Assembly: GCA_958477465.1 (NCBI GenBank)
Contig: CAUEFX010000011.1
Coordinates: forward strand, 1 to 64,000
DNA from: an uncultured Bacteroides sp.
Lineage (GTDB): Bacteria > Bacteroidota > Bacteroidia > Bacteroidales > Bacteroidaceae
Reading direction: 5' to 3'
Length of the DNA: 64,000 nucleotides
Shown here: positions 56,001-64,000 of the stretch, piece after piece
Position numbering within the stretch: position 1 is the first letter of the stretch
Layout of the letters: each line of letters opens with the position of its first letter
Translations under genes and position numbers: made by a program
Notes under the pieces: model-generated
Told to the model about the DNA's origin: nothing
What the model saw: the letters and a program-made list of their open reading frames with translations, nothing else
Databases searched by the model: none

Positions 56001-56245
56001 CTTATCTGCGTATTGCACAAGTGACACTGGGGTATACATTGCCTAAGGTATGGCTGAAGAAGCTTATGATTTCTAATGCCCGTCTTTACTTTACTGCCAA
56101 TAATCTGGCAACGATTACCGGCTATTCGGGCTATGATCCTGAGGTGTCTGCCGCTAATGATGAGGTGGTTTGTACTCCGGGATATGATAGTTCTACTTAT
56201 CCGCGTTCAAGAAGTTATGTCATTGGTCTTAACTTAACATTCTAA
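53003..56245 (+). CDS. SusC-like TonB-dependent transporter
   Basis: 1080 aa with a signal peptide (ending LSVFAQ). There is no STN domain. A CarboxypepD-regulatory-like domain (KTISGTVRDAMDVVIGASVT) is followed by the plug (VVAIGYAKVKRRDLTGATSS; LQGKAAGVNIVTAGGAPGAK; IVDGFEMEDAL; LKDASSTAIYGARGSNGII) and a barrel that ends in SYVIGLNLTF. It imports an oligosaccharide with its SusD partner 11 nt downstream. GH2 and GH65-like genes follow on the same strand. It belongs to a different subgroup from the susC at 49305. Confidence 0.93.
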   Translation: MRILRKNLSLLMLLLISCPLSVFAQNKTISGTVRDAMDVVIGASVTVKGNNSVGTITDIDGNFKLSVPASAKELLVSFVGYDNQTVSIGSKTHFDITLKESSVMLDEVVAIGYAKVKRRDLTGATSSVSAGELAAVPAMTAAQALQGKAAGVNIVTAGGAPGAKVEVTVRGGTSITQSTKPLYIVDGFEMEDALTNIDVNDIESIDILKDASSTAIYGARGSNGIILITTKSGKKGKTQVTYNTYFSFDKLSKKLDVMSNAEEFVKYQYELAALQGGLANYSNVFDNSLGVDTPDFYTGAYSRISDRYAGVSTLDWQDEVFGGSALTQSHNVNVTAGTEKTQVMLSYNFNGQDGLLVNHGMKKSSFRAKVNSELYKGVRVDVNTMFSNNSVDGGGTYSGMKNVLLQPIIGGTLFTQDELLHTQTYPDFSALDASFDTANPLVQNEASTSRKRSRIYTVNAGLEIDILKYFTWRTAGSYTWTNSKSTSFADENSTSYLMDQNTGMNGSIENKESYKWQITNTLNYSQTFAKKHKLNVLLGQEVTYSESEGNKMELTKFPYPNVFGLDKIDNATVKSKKVTHSRNGIVSAFARVNYSFDERYLLTGTVRGDGSSRFAKGNKWGVFPSASGAWRISEESFWKDNKVADVVNSFKLRVGYGTTGNCNISDYMYVTSFKESDYPMNSIVGSPVYVIDDTLGNKKLKWETMRSTNIGLDLSLFNSRLNITAEWYNNQVNDLLLKCVIPSSTGYKYQYQNIGKIRNQGWEFSINTVNVQTKDFRWTSDLNLAFNRSKVLSLENGIESKTFSVGSNRSGMVNYYAKVGDGLGDMYGYIYEGVYTTDDFVQGTDGKLALKEGIVRPEKGTPQPGDIKFAANDVDEDGNPQFTKKETKIGNGTPDCIGGFNNTFNYRGFDLSIFMKFSIGNDVYNATKHSMSPYAAFQNVPVEFGDHYYHLIDPQTGKQATTLERYKELNPNESSATWNLGKTNSSYITYPSSYYVEDGSYLRIAQVTLGYTLPKVWLKKLMISNARLYFTANNLATITGYSGYDPEVSAANDEVVCTPGYDSSTYPRSRSYVIGLNLTF

Positions 56246-56256
56246 ATTTAAGCATT

Positions 56257-58338
56257 ATGAAAAAGAGATTATTCAATACGAAAAAGATATTAGTCGTTTT
56301 ATCTGTAATGGCACTCTCCATGGGAATGATGTCATGTGCGGACTGGCTCGAAATGCCTTCTTATACATCGGCCGACTCTGAAACGGCATTTAAAAATGAA
56401 GAAGCTGCCGAATTATTCGTGACAGGTTGTTATCGGGGGATTATTCCTACCGAAATGATCTATCAGTTGATGGCAGGGGAAACTGTAACTCACTCCAGTG
56501 AGGACGGCACTACTAACAATGGAAAGTATAATATTTGTAACTGGCTTTATGATTCAACCTCTCCTTATACTGTAACTACGCTTTATAATGAAGAGTACAG
56601 TGCTATTGAGTCAACTAATATTGCTATCAAGAATCTGAATATGATGCCGGAGACTACCAAGCGTAATTTCTTGTTAGGTGAAGCACTTGCATTGCGTGCT
56701 TTTGCCTATCTTAACCTGATTAGTATTTATGGGGATGTTCCTGCAATTTGGCAACCTCTGGAAGATATGGATCCGGATGATGAAGCGACTTTCTATCCGA
56801 AACGTACGTCTCGTGATGTTATTTATGATCGTATCGTATCGGACTTGCAAGTTGCGGCAGATTATATGCCGTGGTTTGAAGATAGTGGTTTTGCAACTAC
56901 CGAGCGTTTAACCAAGCAGAGCACTTTGGCACTGTTGGCACGTGTGGCTCTTTATGCCGGGGGGTATTCATTACGTTGGAATCTTGAAACGAACGATCCT
57001 GCCACATTGAAAGTTTCCCGTCGCAGCGATGAAGCGCGTGTACGCGAACTCTATCAGATTGCCGATAAAGCTTGTAACGCTATCATAGAGCATGGGCAAA
57101 ATTCATTGGTTCAGGCAGGAAGCGGAATGAGCGGTTTTCAGAATTTGTGGTACAATTACTGTCAGCGCAATTTGACCGGTTTGAATAAAGAAATTCTTTT
57201 CAGCTTGGCGCAGTATGGAGCAACTACAAATTCGAGGTTTGGCTTGTATGCACATCCGGGTACAAGAGGCGGGACGTATGGTTCGCGTAAAGCGATGCAG
57301 TTTATTTTACCTACTTACTATTTGTCTTTTGAAGAGGGGGATGCCCGTCGGGATGTGACTTGTACTTCTTACAGCATTTATTTTCTGGAAGGTGGCGCAA
57401 GCAGTGATACTTGGGTGGATGTAGGTACGACTTATTCATGTATCATGTCGGGTAAATTCCGTATTCCCTGGTGTGTGGCACCGGAATCTGATGCGACCAA
57501 ACGTAATGTAAATATTCCTATCATACGTTACGCTGATGTATTACTGATGTATGCTGAAGCTCAGAACTATTTGAATGGTACTCCGACCCAACCAGCTAAG
57601 GATGCCTTAAAGGAAATCCGTGATCGTGCCGGAGTAGGGGCATTGCCGATACCTACTGATCCGCAGGAATTCGAGGATGCTTTGGCTCAGGAACGTAAGT
57701 GGGAATTTGGAGGAGAACTTTCACTTCGTACAGATTTGATCCGTATGGGGCGTATCTCCAAAGAATTGGCTGCAACAAAGCAAGCAATGAAAGATCTTTC
57801 GGACCGTAAGAACAAGTATACAGACGTGGCGGTATATCGTTTGTATAAGTTCCATAAAGATGCACAGACTTATGGTGATACTTTCTTGGCGATTGATTAT
57901 ATCGATCTGGTCGATGAGAATGAAATTGCAATCGCAAAAAATGTACCGACCGATAAGGCTGAGTATGATGCTTTTCAGGCAAAACTGGCTGAGATTGTTC
58001 GTGCACACGGCATTGCAGTAAATACAGGTGATAAATGGTATCCAGTCAATATGTTTGAGGCCTATACCAGCACATTCAATGGCAATGCCCGTAAGGCTGT
58101 AGGCTTTGGCAAAGGTTTTAATGCGCTGCAAATCGGCAAGATTATTTATCAGAAGCCTACAGGCTCTGCAGAAAACGGAGGTAAATATCCTGATTGGATT
58201 GAAGCGGCAGACGGTAGTGACGGCCTTTACTACGGTTATAAGGAAAACTGTTCGGAATTGTTGCCTTTTGCAGCCAAGTCTGCCGGTCATCCGTTGGTTG
58301 ATAACCCGAATCTGACGCAGCACCCCGGATATAAATAA
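56257..58338 (+). CDS. SusD-like outer-membrane lipoprotein
   Basis: 693 aa. The lipobox is GMMSC (Cys near residue 27), followed by ADWLEMPSY. It has the SusD/RagB fold with GEALALRAFAYLNLISIYGD near residue 147, IPIIRYADVLLMYAEAQNYL near 425 and the terminal HPLVDNPNLTQHPGYK. It is coupled to the susC 11 nt upstream. It is longer than average for the family (about 550-650). The following 297-nt gap contains palindromes and no gene. Confidence 0.92.
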   Translation: MKKRLFNTKKILVVLSVMALSMGMMSCADWLEMPSYTSADSETAFKNEEAAELFVTGCYRGIIPTEMIYQLMAGETVTHSSEDGTTNNGKYNICNWLYDSTSPYTVTTLYNEEYSAIESTNIAIKNLNMMPETTKRNFLLGEALALRAFAYLNLISIYGDVPAIWQPLEDMDPDDEATFYPKRTSRDVIYDRIVSDLQVAADYMPWFEDSGFATTERLTKQSTLALLARVALYAGGYSLRWNLETNDPATLKVSRRSDEARVRELYQIADKACNAIIEHGQNSLVQAGSGMSGFQNLWYNYCQRNLTGLNKEILFSLAQYGATTNSRFGLYAHPGTRGGTYGSRKAMQFILPTYYLSFEEGDARRDVTCTSYSIYFLEGGASSDTWVDVGTTYSCIMSGKFRIPWCVAPESDATKRNVNIPIIRYADVLLMYAEAQNYLNGTPTQPAKDALKEIRDRAGVGALPIPTDPQEFEDALAQERKWEFGGELSLRTDLIRMGRISKELAATKQAMKDLSDRKNKYTDVAVYRLYKFHKDAQTYGDTFLAIDYIDLVDENEIAIAKNVPTDKAEYDAFQAKLAEIVRAHGIAVNTGDKWYPVNMFEAYTSTFNGNARKAVGFGKGFNALQIGKIIYQKPTGSAENGGKYPDWIEAADGSDGLYYGYKENCSELLPFAAKSAGHPLVDNPNLTQHPGYK

Positions 58339-58348
58339 ATTTGAATTC

Positions 58349-58363
58349 GATATAACGAATCGT
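58349..58363. repeat. 15-bp motif shared with 8195-8209
   Basis: GATATAACGAATCGT lies 10 nt after the susD stop. The other copy is between the PL11 and GH28 genes. The core ACGA-A-TCGT is palindromic. Confidence 0.35.
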
Positions 58364-58510
58364 GTTGCATTGCTTGAGGTGAACAGGTAAAAGAATGCTT
58401 TTCCCAATTTATGCCTGCCAGTCCGCCTCTCGGACTCTCCCTCTTTCCCGAAAGGAAGGGAAATGTATCGGAACGATTGGCATGGTCGTGCATAGAAGCG
58501 TTTGCTTAAG

Positions 58511-58583
58511 GCATCTCTCTATTGTGAGACGTGCGTCTCACAATGGAGAGATGCGCGTTTCATAGTCAAGAGACGGTCGTCTC
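58511..58583. repeat. Paired palindromes between susD and GH2
   Basis: GCATCTCTCTATTGTGAGAC (58511-58530) pairs with 58535-58554 with one mismatch around a GTGC loop. A second palindrome, GAGACGGTCGTCTC, follows at 58570-58583, and TGAGACG recurs once more just after it. There is no T-run. They may act as an attenuator or mRNA stabiliser between susC/susD and the enzyme genes, or be a repeat remnant. Confidence 0.6.
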
Positions 58584-58635
58584 AGAGATGTGAGACGATA
58601 ACAGAACAAGTATCAAATATAGCTTATTATTCATC

Positions 58636-61476
58636 ATGAAACTTATCTTACCTTTCCTGTTTGCTTTCCTTTTTCTGACCATGTCTGCCCAGTCCACCTA
58701 TCGGCAATACCTTTCAGGAGAAGGACTGAGCCACACGGTAATGTGGGACTTTTATTGTTCCGATGGGAATAACAGTCATCGTTGGAGTAAAATCGAAGTC
58801 CCTTCACAATGGGAGTTACAGGGTTTCGGAACGTATACTTACGGGCGTTGGTATAAGGAGAAAGGCGTGAAGAATCCCAGTATGGAAACCGGAATTTACC
58901 GGCATTCTTTCAAAGTGCCTAAAATGTATAAGGATCATACGGTACGGATTGTTTTTGACGGGGTGATGACGGATGCGGAAGTATTTGTCAACGGTTCTCC
59001 TGCCGGTCCGGTTCATCAAGGTGGGTTTTATCGTTTTTCGTATGATATCACCGATTTGCTGAATGTGGGTGGAAAGAACAAGCTGGTAGTACGCGTCAAT
59101 AAACATTCGGTAAATAAATCCGTCAATGCTGCCGAGCGCAAGGCCGACTGGTGGTTGTTTGGGGGAATTTATCGCCCGGTGTGGCTTGAGATTAAGCCCA
59201 AAGAACATATTGAAAGGATTGTAACCAATGCTTCTGCCGATGGAGAGCTGAAAGCGGATGTTTATTTGACCGGTGCTTGTCCAGGCTATCGGTTATCCGC
59301 AGCAATCGCTTTTCCGGATGGTAGCAATAAGGGCGAAGAACAGTTCTTTACACTTGCAGATACCACTTCCATGTATCGGATAAATACCCGGTGGAAAGGT
59401 GTCCGTGTCTGGACTCCTGAGACTCCGAATCTCTACCTCCTTACCTTGAAACTGTTCGATGCTGAAGGTCGTACTCTCCATCAGTATCAAGAGCGTATCG
59501 GATTTCGTACGGTAGAATTCCGCCCTAAAGACGGGCTTTATGTCAATGGAGTGAAAATTGTGATGAAAGGTATCAACCGCCATTCATTTCACCCTGACGG
59601 TGGGCGTACCACAAATAAAGGAATCAGCATTCAAGATGTACTGCTGATAAAGGAAATGAATATGAATGCTGTCCGTTCCCATTATCCTCCGGATACTCAT
59701 TTTCTGGACGCTTGCGATTCGTTGGGGCTTTTTGTGGTCGATGAATTGGCCGGTTGGCAAAATGCCTATGATACAACAGTGGGAAAGAAACTTTTGGAAG
59801 AGATGGTAGTCCGGGACGTCAATCACCCTTCTATTGTGCTTTGGAGTAATGGCAATGAAGGAGGGTGGAATACGGCACTCGATAAGTATTTTCCTTATTA
59901 TGATCCCCAGCAACGTCACGTGATTCATCCGTGGGCTGACTTTAACGGACTGGATACGCATCATTATCCGGCCTATCTCACCGGTGTGGGGCGTTTTACA
60001 AACGGCTATGATGTGTTTATGCCTACTGAGTTCATGCATGGGCTATATGATCAGGGACATGGTGCCGGGCTGGAAGATTTCTGGGCAAACTACACCTTGC
60101 ATCCTCTCTTTGCCGGTGGTTTTATGTGGGCCTTTTCCGATGAGGCTGTGCGCCGTTCCGATCATAACGGGCAGTTGGATTCTGATAAGTTCAATGCCCC
60201 TGATGGAATTGTTGGCCCTTATCGTGAGCGTGAAGGAAGTGTCTATACGGTACGTGAGGTATGGGCGCCCATACAGTTTCGCCAGCTCTACATCACTCCC
60301 TCTTTTCGAGGAGAGTTTGCCGTAACCAATACTTATTTGTATACCAATCTGCGGGATTGCCGGATGAACTATCGTCTTTACCGGTATCCTTCACCTTTAC
60401 GGAAAGAAGCATTGTCCTGCTGTATCGATTCCGGTGAAGTTCATCTGCCGTTTTTGCGCCCCGGTGAAACAGGATATGCACGAATGCAGTTGCCTTCATG
60501 TTTTAGGGAAGCCGATGTATTGGAACTTGAGGCTTTCGGGCCGGATGAAAAGAGTATTTGTAGCTGGACATGGCCGGTGCGCTATGCCGGTGATTACTTG
60601 AAACGTGAAATCCTTCATTCCGCTCCGAAACAAGAGGGGGCGTCTGTCTTTCAGGAACATGATTCATTGGTAACACTTTCGGCCAATGATGTCACTGTTA
60701 CTTTTCGTAAGGCAGATGCAACAATAGCTTGTATCCAAAAGGGAAAAGACGGAATGGAAGTTCCTCTGGCGAATGGCCCTCTATCTGTGGGTATGAAAAT
60801 GGAGTTTACCCGCTATACGGTCCGAATGGATCGTGAGGAAGCAGTTCTCTGTGCCCATTATCGGGGTGGGGTCGATTCTATCCAATGGCGTATGTCTCCT
60901 TCCGGCCTATTGTCGATGGATGCTGTTTTGCTGAACCGTGCATCCGGTGGAGGTGGGTTTGATGATGCGTTCATGGATGAGGCGGTATTTAACTTAGGGC
61001 TTACTTTTTCTTATCCCGAACAGGAGTGTACCGGTATGCGATGGTTGGGACGAGGCCCTTATCGTGTATGGAAGAATCGGGTGAAGGGGACGAACTATGC
61101 TGTTTGGCAGAAAAACTACAATAACACGATCACCGGAGAAAGCTTTGAGAATCTTGTCTATCCGGAATTCAAAGGCTATCATGCAAATCTTTATTGGGCC
61201 ACGGTACAGCACCGGACGGCCTCTTTTACGGTATACTCCTCTACCGACGGGCTTTTCTTCCGTCTGTTTACTCCGGAAGAACCGGTCGGCCGGCAGAATG
61301 GAGTGAATACGATGCCTGATTTTCCGTCCGGAGATATCTCGTTTCTATTGGATATTCCGGCTATCCGTAGTTTCAAGCCCATATCGCAGCATGGTCCCCA
61401 TAGCCAGCCTGGGATTGTGCGTATAAAGAAAGGAGATGAAGGACTACGTATCTGTTTGCTGTTCGATTTCCGATGA
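58636..61476 (+). CDS. GH2 family beta-glycosidase
   Basis: 946 aa with a signal peptide (ending LTMSAQ). It has a sugar-binding sandwich domain (about residues 45-190), an immunoglobulin-like domain, and a TIM barrel. The acid/base is Glu408 in VLWSNGNEGGWN and the nucleophile is Glu465 in MPTEFMHGL. A C-terminal beta-galactosidase small-chain-like domain (RWLGRGPYRVWKNRVKG) follows. The architecture fits beta-galactosidase, but beta-glucuronidase or other GH2 activities cannot be excluded. It is predicted periplasmic. It follows susC/susD on the same strand and is followed by the GH65-like gene. Confidence 0.82.
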   Translation: MKLILPFLFAFLFLTMSAQSTYRQYLSGEGLSHTVMWDFYCSDGNNSHRWSKIEVPSQWELQGFGTYTYGRWYKEKGVKNPSMETGIYRHSFKVPKMYKDHTVRIVFDGVMTDAEVFVNGSPAGPVHQGGFYRFSYDITDLLNVGGKNKLVVRVNKHSVNKSVNAAERKADWWLFGGIYRPVWLEIKPKEHIERIVTNASADGELKADVYLTGACPGYRLSAAIAFPDGSNKGEEQFFTLADTTSMYRINTRWKGVRVWTPETPNLYLLTLKLFDAEGRTLHQYQERIGFRTVEFRPKDGLYVNGVKIVMKGINRHSFHPDGGRTTNKGISIQDVLLIKEMNMNAVRSHYPPDTHFLDACDSLGLFVVDELAGWQNAYDTTVGKKLLEEMVVRDVNHPSIVLWSNGNEGGWNTALDKYFPYYDPQQRHVIHPWADFNGLDTHHYPAYLTGVGRFTNGYDVFMPTEFMHGLYDQGHGAGLEDFWANYTLHPLFAGGFMWAFSDEAVRRSDHNGQLDSDKFNAPDGIVGPYREREGSVYTVREVWAPIQFRQLYITPSFRGEFAVTNTYLYTNLRDCRMNYRLYRYPSPLRKEALSCCIDSGEVHLPFLRPGETGYARMQLPSCFREADVLELEAFGPDEKSICSWTWPVRYAGDYLKREILHSAPKQEGASVFQEHDSLVTLSANDVTVTFRKADATIACIQKGKDGMEVPLANGPLSVGMKMEFTRYTVRMDREEAVLCAHYRGGVDSIQWRMSPSGLLSMDAVLLNRASGGGGFDDAFMDEAVFNLGLTFSYPEQECTGMRWLGRGPYRVWKNRVKGTNYAVWQKNYNNTITGESFENLVYPEFKGYHANLYWATVQHRTASFTVYSSTDGLFFRLFTPEEPVGRQNGVNTMPDFPSGDISFLLDIPAIRSFKPISQHGPHSQPGIVRIKKGDEGLRICLLFDFR

Positions 61477-61651
61477 TATTGTTATAATGACTATTGCAAA
61501 TCGTAACTTCTACGAGTTCTTAAAATACCACATTCTTTACGAGGACAATGTTTTGTAATCGATATTTGATGAATACAAGATAGTTTCCGTTACAGACAAA
61601 TTGCATAGTATTTCAGTCACTATGTATAGACCGCTCTTACTCGTAAAAGCC

Positions 61652-61659
61652 TATCTTTG
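61652..61659 (+). promoter_or_regulatory. Promoter of the GH65-like gene
   Basis: TATCTTTG is a perfect -7 box, 36 nt before the ATG at 61696. The -33 match is poor. It suggests that this gene can be transcribed apart from the GH2. Confidence 0.5.
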
Positions 61660-61695
61660 TGACATCTATTTATTTATATATTACAAAACAATACC

Positions 61696-63807
61696 ATGAA
61701 AAGACTACTTTACCCGTTTGTGGTTCTGGCATTGATGGCTTGCGGTTCGAAGCAACAAACTCCCATCGATCGTGAAGCACTTGTCAATCGCAATTCTCCA
61801 CAAGTAACGGCTTTCGATTCTCTTGCTTCCCTGTCTGTAGGCAATGGCGAATTTGCGTATACCGTAGATGCTACCGGTTTGCAGACATATCCGGAACTCT
61901 ATACAGGAGGAGTCCCTTTGGGCACACAAAGCCAGTGGGGCTGGCATGAATTTGCAAATCCGGAAGGTTATAAACATGGTGAGACTCTGAAAGATTATGA
62001 TTTTGGGCGTGGCCGCATGGAACCTTATTCCGTACAGTTCAATGATGCCGGGCGTCAGAAAGGTGCGGCCAACTGGTTCCGTGTGAATCCGCATCGTCTT
62101 CATTTAGGAATGGTAGGCTTTGATTTTGGGCGAGACTCTTCCTCGCTTTCACAGATTACAGACGTAAAACAGACACTTGATCTATGGAAAGGAGCTGTCA
62201 ATAGCAATTTTAAATTGAATGGGACTTCCGTAGAAGTACAGACGGTTTGTCATCCCGAAGCGGATATGCTGGCGGCCGTTGTCCGTTCTGCGGCGCATCC
62301 GGCTGTGAACTTCCGTTTTCCGTATCCTACGGGCGGACATTGTGATGATGCCTGTAAGTGGAATGCTGATGAGAAACATTCTACCACCATTGTCAGTCAG
62401 GACGGACAGCAGGTCGTTCTGAAACGGACATTGGATGCCACTACTTATTATGTCACCATCCGTTGGGAGGGAAAGGCTGTCTTCGGAGAAAAGGATAAGA
62501 ATTACTTTGTACTTACTCCCCAAGAGGATACATGGGCTTTTACCTGTGCTTTCACACCCGATGTACCCTCTTCCGAAACCGCTACTGCTACACAAACCGG
62601 GCAGAAAGCTACTGAATATTGGACCGCTTTTTGGAAAAACGGTGCGGCGGTCGACTTTTCCGCCTGTACGGATGAGCGGGCAAGAGAATTGGAACGGCGT
62701 GTCGTATTGAGCCAGTATCTGCTTGCCATCCAGTGTGCCGGAACAACACCGCCACAGGAGACGGGGCTGACTTATAACTCCTGGTTTGGCAAGTTCCATC
62801 TCGAAATGATCTGGTGGCATCAGGCCCAGTTTGCATTGTGGAACCGTGCCGAATTGCTTGATCGTACATTGGGCTGGTATGAAACAGTAGAACCTGTTGC
62901 CCGTGAGATAGCTCGCAGGCAAGGTTTCGATGGAGTACGTTGGATGAAGATGACCGATCCGAGTGGAACGGAAGCGCCGTCTAAAGTAGGCAGTTTTCTG
63001 ATTTGGCAACAACCGCATTTTATTTACCTGGCCGAATTATTGTATCGTAATCATCCGTCGGATGAAGTGATAAAGAAATACAACCGGCTCGTACAGGAGA
63101 CCGCCCAGTTTATGTATTCTTTTGCTACTTATGATGAATTGGAAGGTCGCTTTGTATTGAAAGGAGCCATTCCGGCACAAGAGACGCTTCGGGCAGCCGA
63201 AACGGTGAATCCTCCTTTTGAATTGTCCTATTGGCATTTTGCGATGGAAACAGCGCAGAAATGGCGTGAACGTGCCGGTGAAAAACGCAATTTGGCGTGG
63301 GATGAAATGATTGATAAACTGTCTCCGCTGGCTTATAATGAGGATAAACTGTATCTGGCTGCCGAAACGGCAACGGATACTTACAAGGACATCCGTTTTA
63401 CCTCCGATCACATGGCTGTGCTGGGAGCTGTGGGAATTCTACCGATGAATAAACTGATTCGTGATGATTATATGAAAAATACCCTGCATTGGATTTGGGA
63501 CAACTGGAACTGGGGGAAAACCTGGGGATGGGATTATCCGATGACAGCGATGAATGCCGCCCGCTTGGGCGAACCGGAAAAGGCCGTCGGCGCCCTGCTG
63601 ATGGATAAACGCACTAATACTTATCTGGTGAATGGGCACAATTATCAGGATGGTCGTCTGCGTGTATACCTGCCCGGTAACGGTGGCTTATTGACTGCCA
63701 TTGCCATGATGTGTGCCGGATGGGACGGTTGCCTGGTCGAGAATCCCGGTTTCCCGAAAGACGGAACGTGGAATGTACGCTGGGAAGGGCTGAAACCGAT
63801 GCCGTAA
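61696..63807 (+). CDS. Six-hairpin glycosidase-like lipoprotein (GH65/GH95-clan-like)
   Basis: 703 aa. A lipoprotein signal has lipobox LMACGS (Cys near residue 16). An N-terminal beta-sandwich (about 25-300) precedes an (alpha/alpha)6 barrel. GFDGVRWMKMTDPSGTEAPS, near residue 412, resembles the GH65 and related clan active-site block in which the glutamate of G-T-E is the general acid. NWGKTWGWDYPMTAMNAARL near residue 600 and GNGGLLTAIAMMCAGWDG near 658 are the other conserved blocks. I do not recognise a characterised family. It probably acts on the same glycan as the GH2. Confidence 0.65.
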   Translation: MKRLLYPFVVLALMACGSKQQTPIDREALVNRNSPQVTAFDSLASLSVGNGEFAYTVDATGLQTYPELYTGGVPLGTQSQWGWHEFANPEGYKHGETLKDYDFGRGRMEPYSVQFNDAGRQKGAANWFRVNPHRLHLGMVGFDFGRDSSSLSQITDVKQTLDLWKGAVNSNFKLNGTSVEVQTVCHPEADMLAAVVRSAAHPAVNFRFPYPTGGHCDDACKWNADEKHSTTIVSQDGQQVVLKRTLDATTYYVTIRWEGKAVFGEKDKNYFVLTPQEDTWAFTCAFTPDVPSSETATATQTGQKATEYWTAFWKNGAAVDFSACTDERARELERRVVLSQYLLAIQCAGTTPPQETGLTYNSWFGKFHLEMIWWHQAQFALWNRAELLDRTLGWYETVEPVAREIARRQGFDGVRWMKMTDPSGTEAPSKVGSFLIWQQPHFIYLAELLYRNHPSDEVIKKYNRLVQETAQFMYSFATYDELEGRFVLKGAIPAQETLRAAETVNPPFELSYWHFAMETAQKWRERAGEKRNLAWDEMIDKLSPLAYNEDKLYLAAETATDTYKDIRFTSDHMAVLGAVGILPMNKLIRDDYMKNTLHWIWDNWNWGKTWGWDYPMTAMNAARLGEPEKAVGALLMDKRTNTYLVNGHNYQDGRLRVYLPGNGGLLTAIAMMCAGWDGCLVENPGFPKDGTWNVRWEGLKPMP

Positions 63808-63822
63808 AATGTAGAATAATGG

Positions 63823-63951
63823 GAGGGGTATCAAAATGTCCTTTTCGAGAAAATTGAGTTGTTTCAAAATGCTCTTTTTAAAGAATTTACCTCTGCTACA
63901 GGTATTTGTGTTAGGGGTAAATTCTAACTCTTGCTCATTTTGATACCCCTC
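63823..63951. repeat. Nested inverted-repeat element (129 bp)
   Basis: The outer arms GAGGGGTATCAAAATG (63823-63838) and CATTTTGATACCCCTC (63936-63951) are perfect. An inner stem GAATTTACC/GGTAAATTC (63883-63891 with 63916-63924) is present. It has the same plan as the elements at 16687 and 45342, and it follows the GH65-like gene by 15 nt. Confidence 0.7.
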
Positions 63952-63973
63952 TTCCATTGAACAATTATTAATC

Positions 63974-64000
63974 ATGAATCATTATTTCTCTCTCTTTTTG
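63974..64000 (+). CDS. Start of the next gene (cut by the window end)
   Basis: ATG at 63974 opens a frame reading MNHYFSLFL to the window edge, which could be the beginning of a signal peptide. It would be the next gene of the plus-strand locus. Only nine codons are visible. Confidence 0.35.

Overview
The window comes from a gut-type Bacteroides (Bacteroidales). The signs are three SusC/SusD outer-membrane glycan importer pairs, many secreted glycosidases, -7 promoter boxes of the Bacteroides form TAnnTTTG, and an arg gene block with the order argR-GNAT-argG-argC-argD followed by proC. I cannot name the species from sequence alone.

Layout. 1-350: promoter, tRNA-Gly(GCC), tRNA-Leu(UAA) and a terminator. 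542-15411 (minus): nine tightly spaced genes that read as one transcript. They encode a secreted esterase-GH105 fusion, a GH106 rhamnosidase, a PL11 rhamnogalacturonan lyase, a GH28 polygalacturonase, then rhaB, rhaI, rhaT, rhaD and a second GH105. Together they take rhamnogalacturonan fragments to free rhamnose and on to dihydroxyacetone phosphate and lactaldehyde. 15748-16874: an Rpn-type PD-(D/E)XK protein followed by a nested inverted-repeat element. 17190-21734: arginine biosynthesis, probably using N-succinylated intermediates. 21849-27572: a minus-strand GH3, then proC, an HTH-cupin regulator and an acyl-CoA synthetase.

27685-43135 (minus): a polysaccharide utilization locus, susC(STN)-susD-Ig lipoprotein-GH85-GH33, that looks built to release and desialylate N-glycans. 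Its upstream 1.16 kb holds a strong nested palindrome and no sigma/anti-sigma pair. 44299-45225: an AraC-type regulator. 45226-47190: an AAA ATPase (DUF4143) that looks inserted. 47329-52427 (minus) and 53003-58338 (plus): two divergent susC/susD pairs. 58636-63807: a GH2 and a GH65-like six-hairpin protein that extend the plus-strand locus, which continues past the window end.

The most unusual structure is at 45141-52774. The last 97 bp of the AraC gene recur, about 94% identical, at 52678-52774. The two direct repeats bracket the ATPase and the minus-strand susC/susD pair. The second copy is followed by a hairpin whose diverged relative sits at 47191-47263, on the far side of the ATPase. 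This suggests an ancestral AraC-to-susC(+) arrangement split by later insertions. A family of nested inverted repeats ending in GAGGGTGTGTCA or a variant sits after several genes and probably acts as terminators or MITE-like elements.
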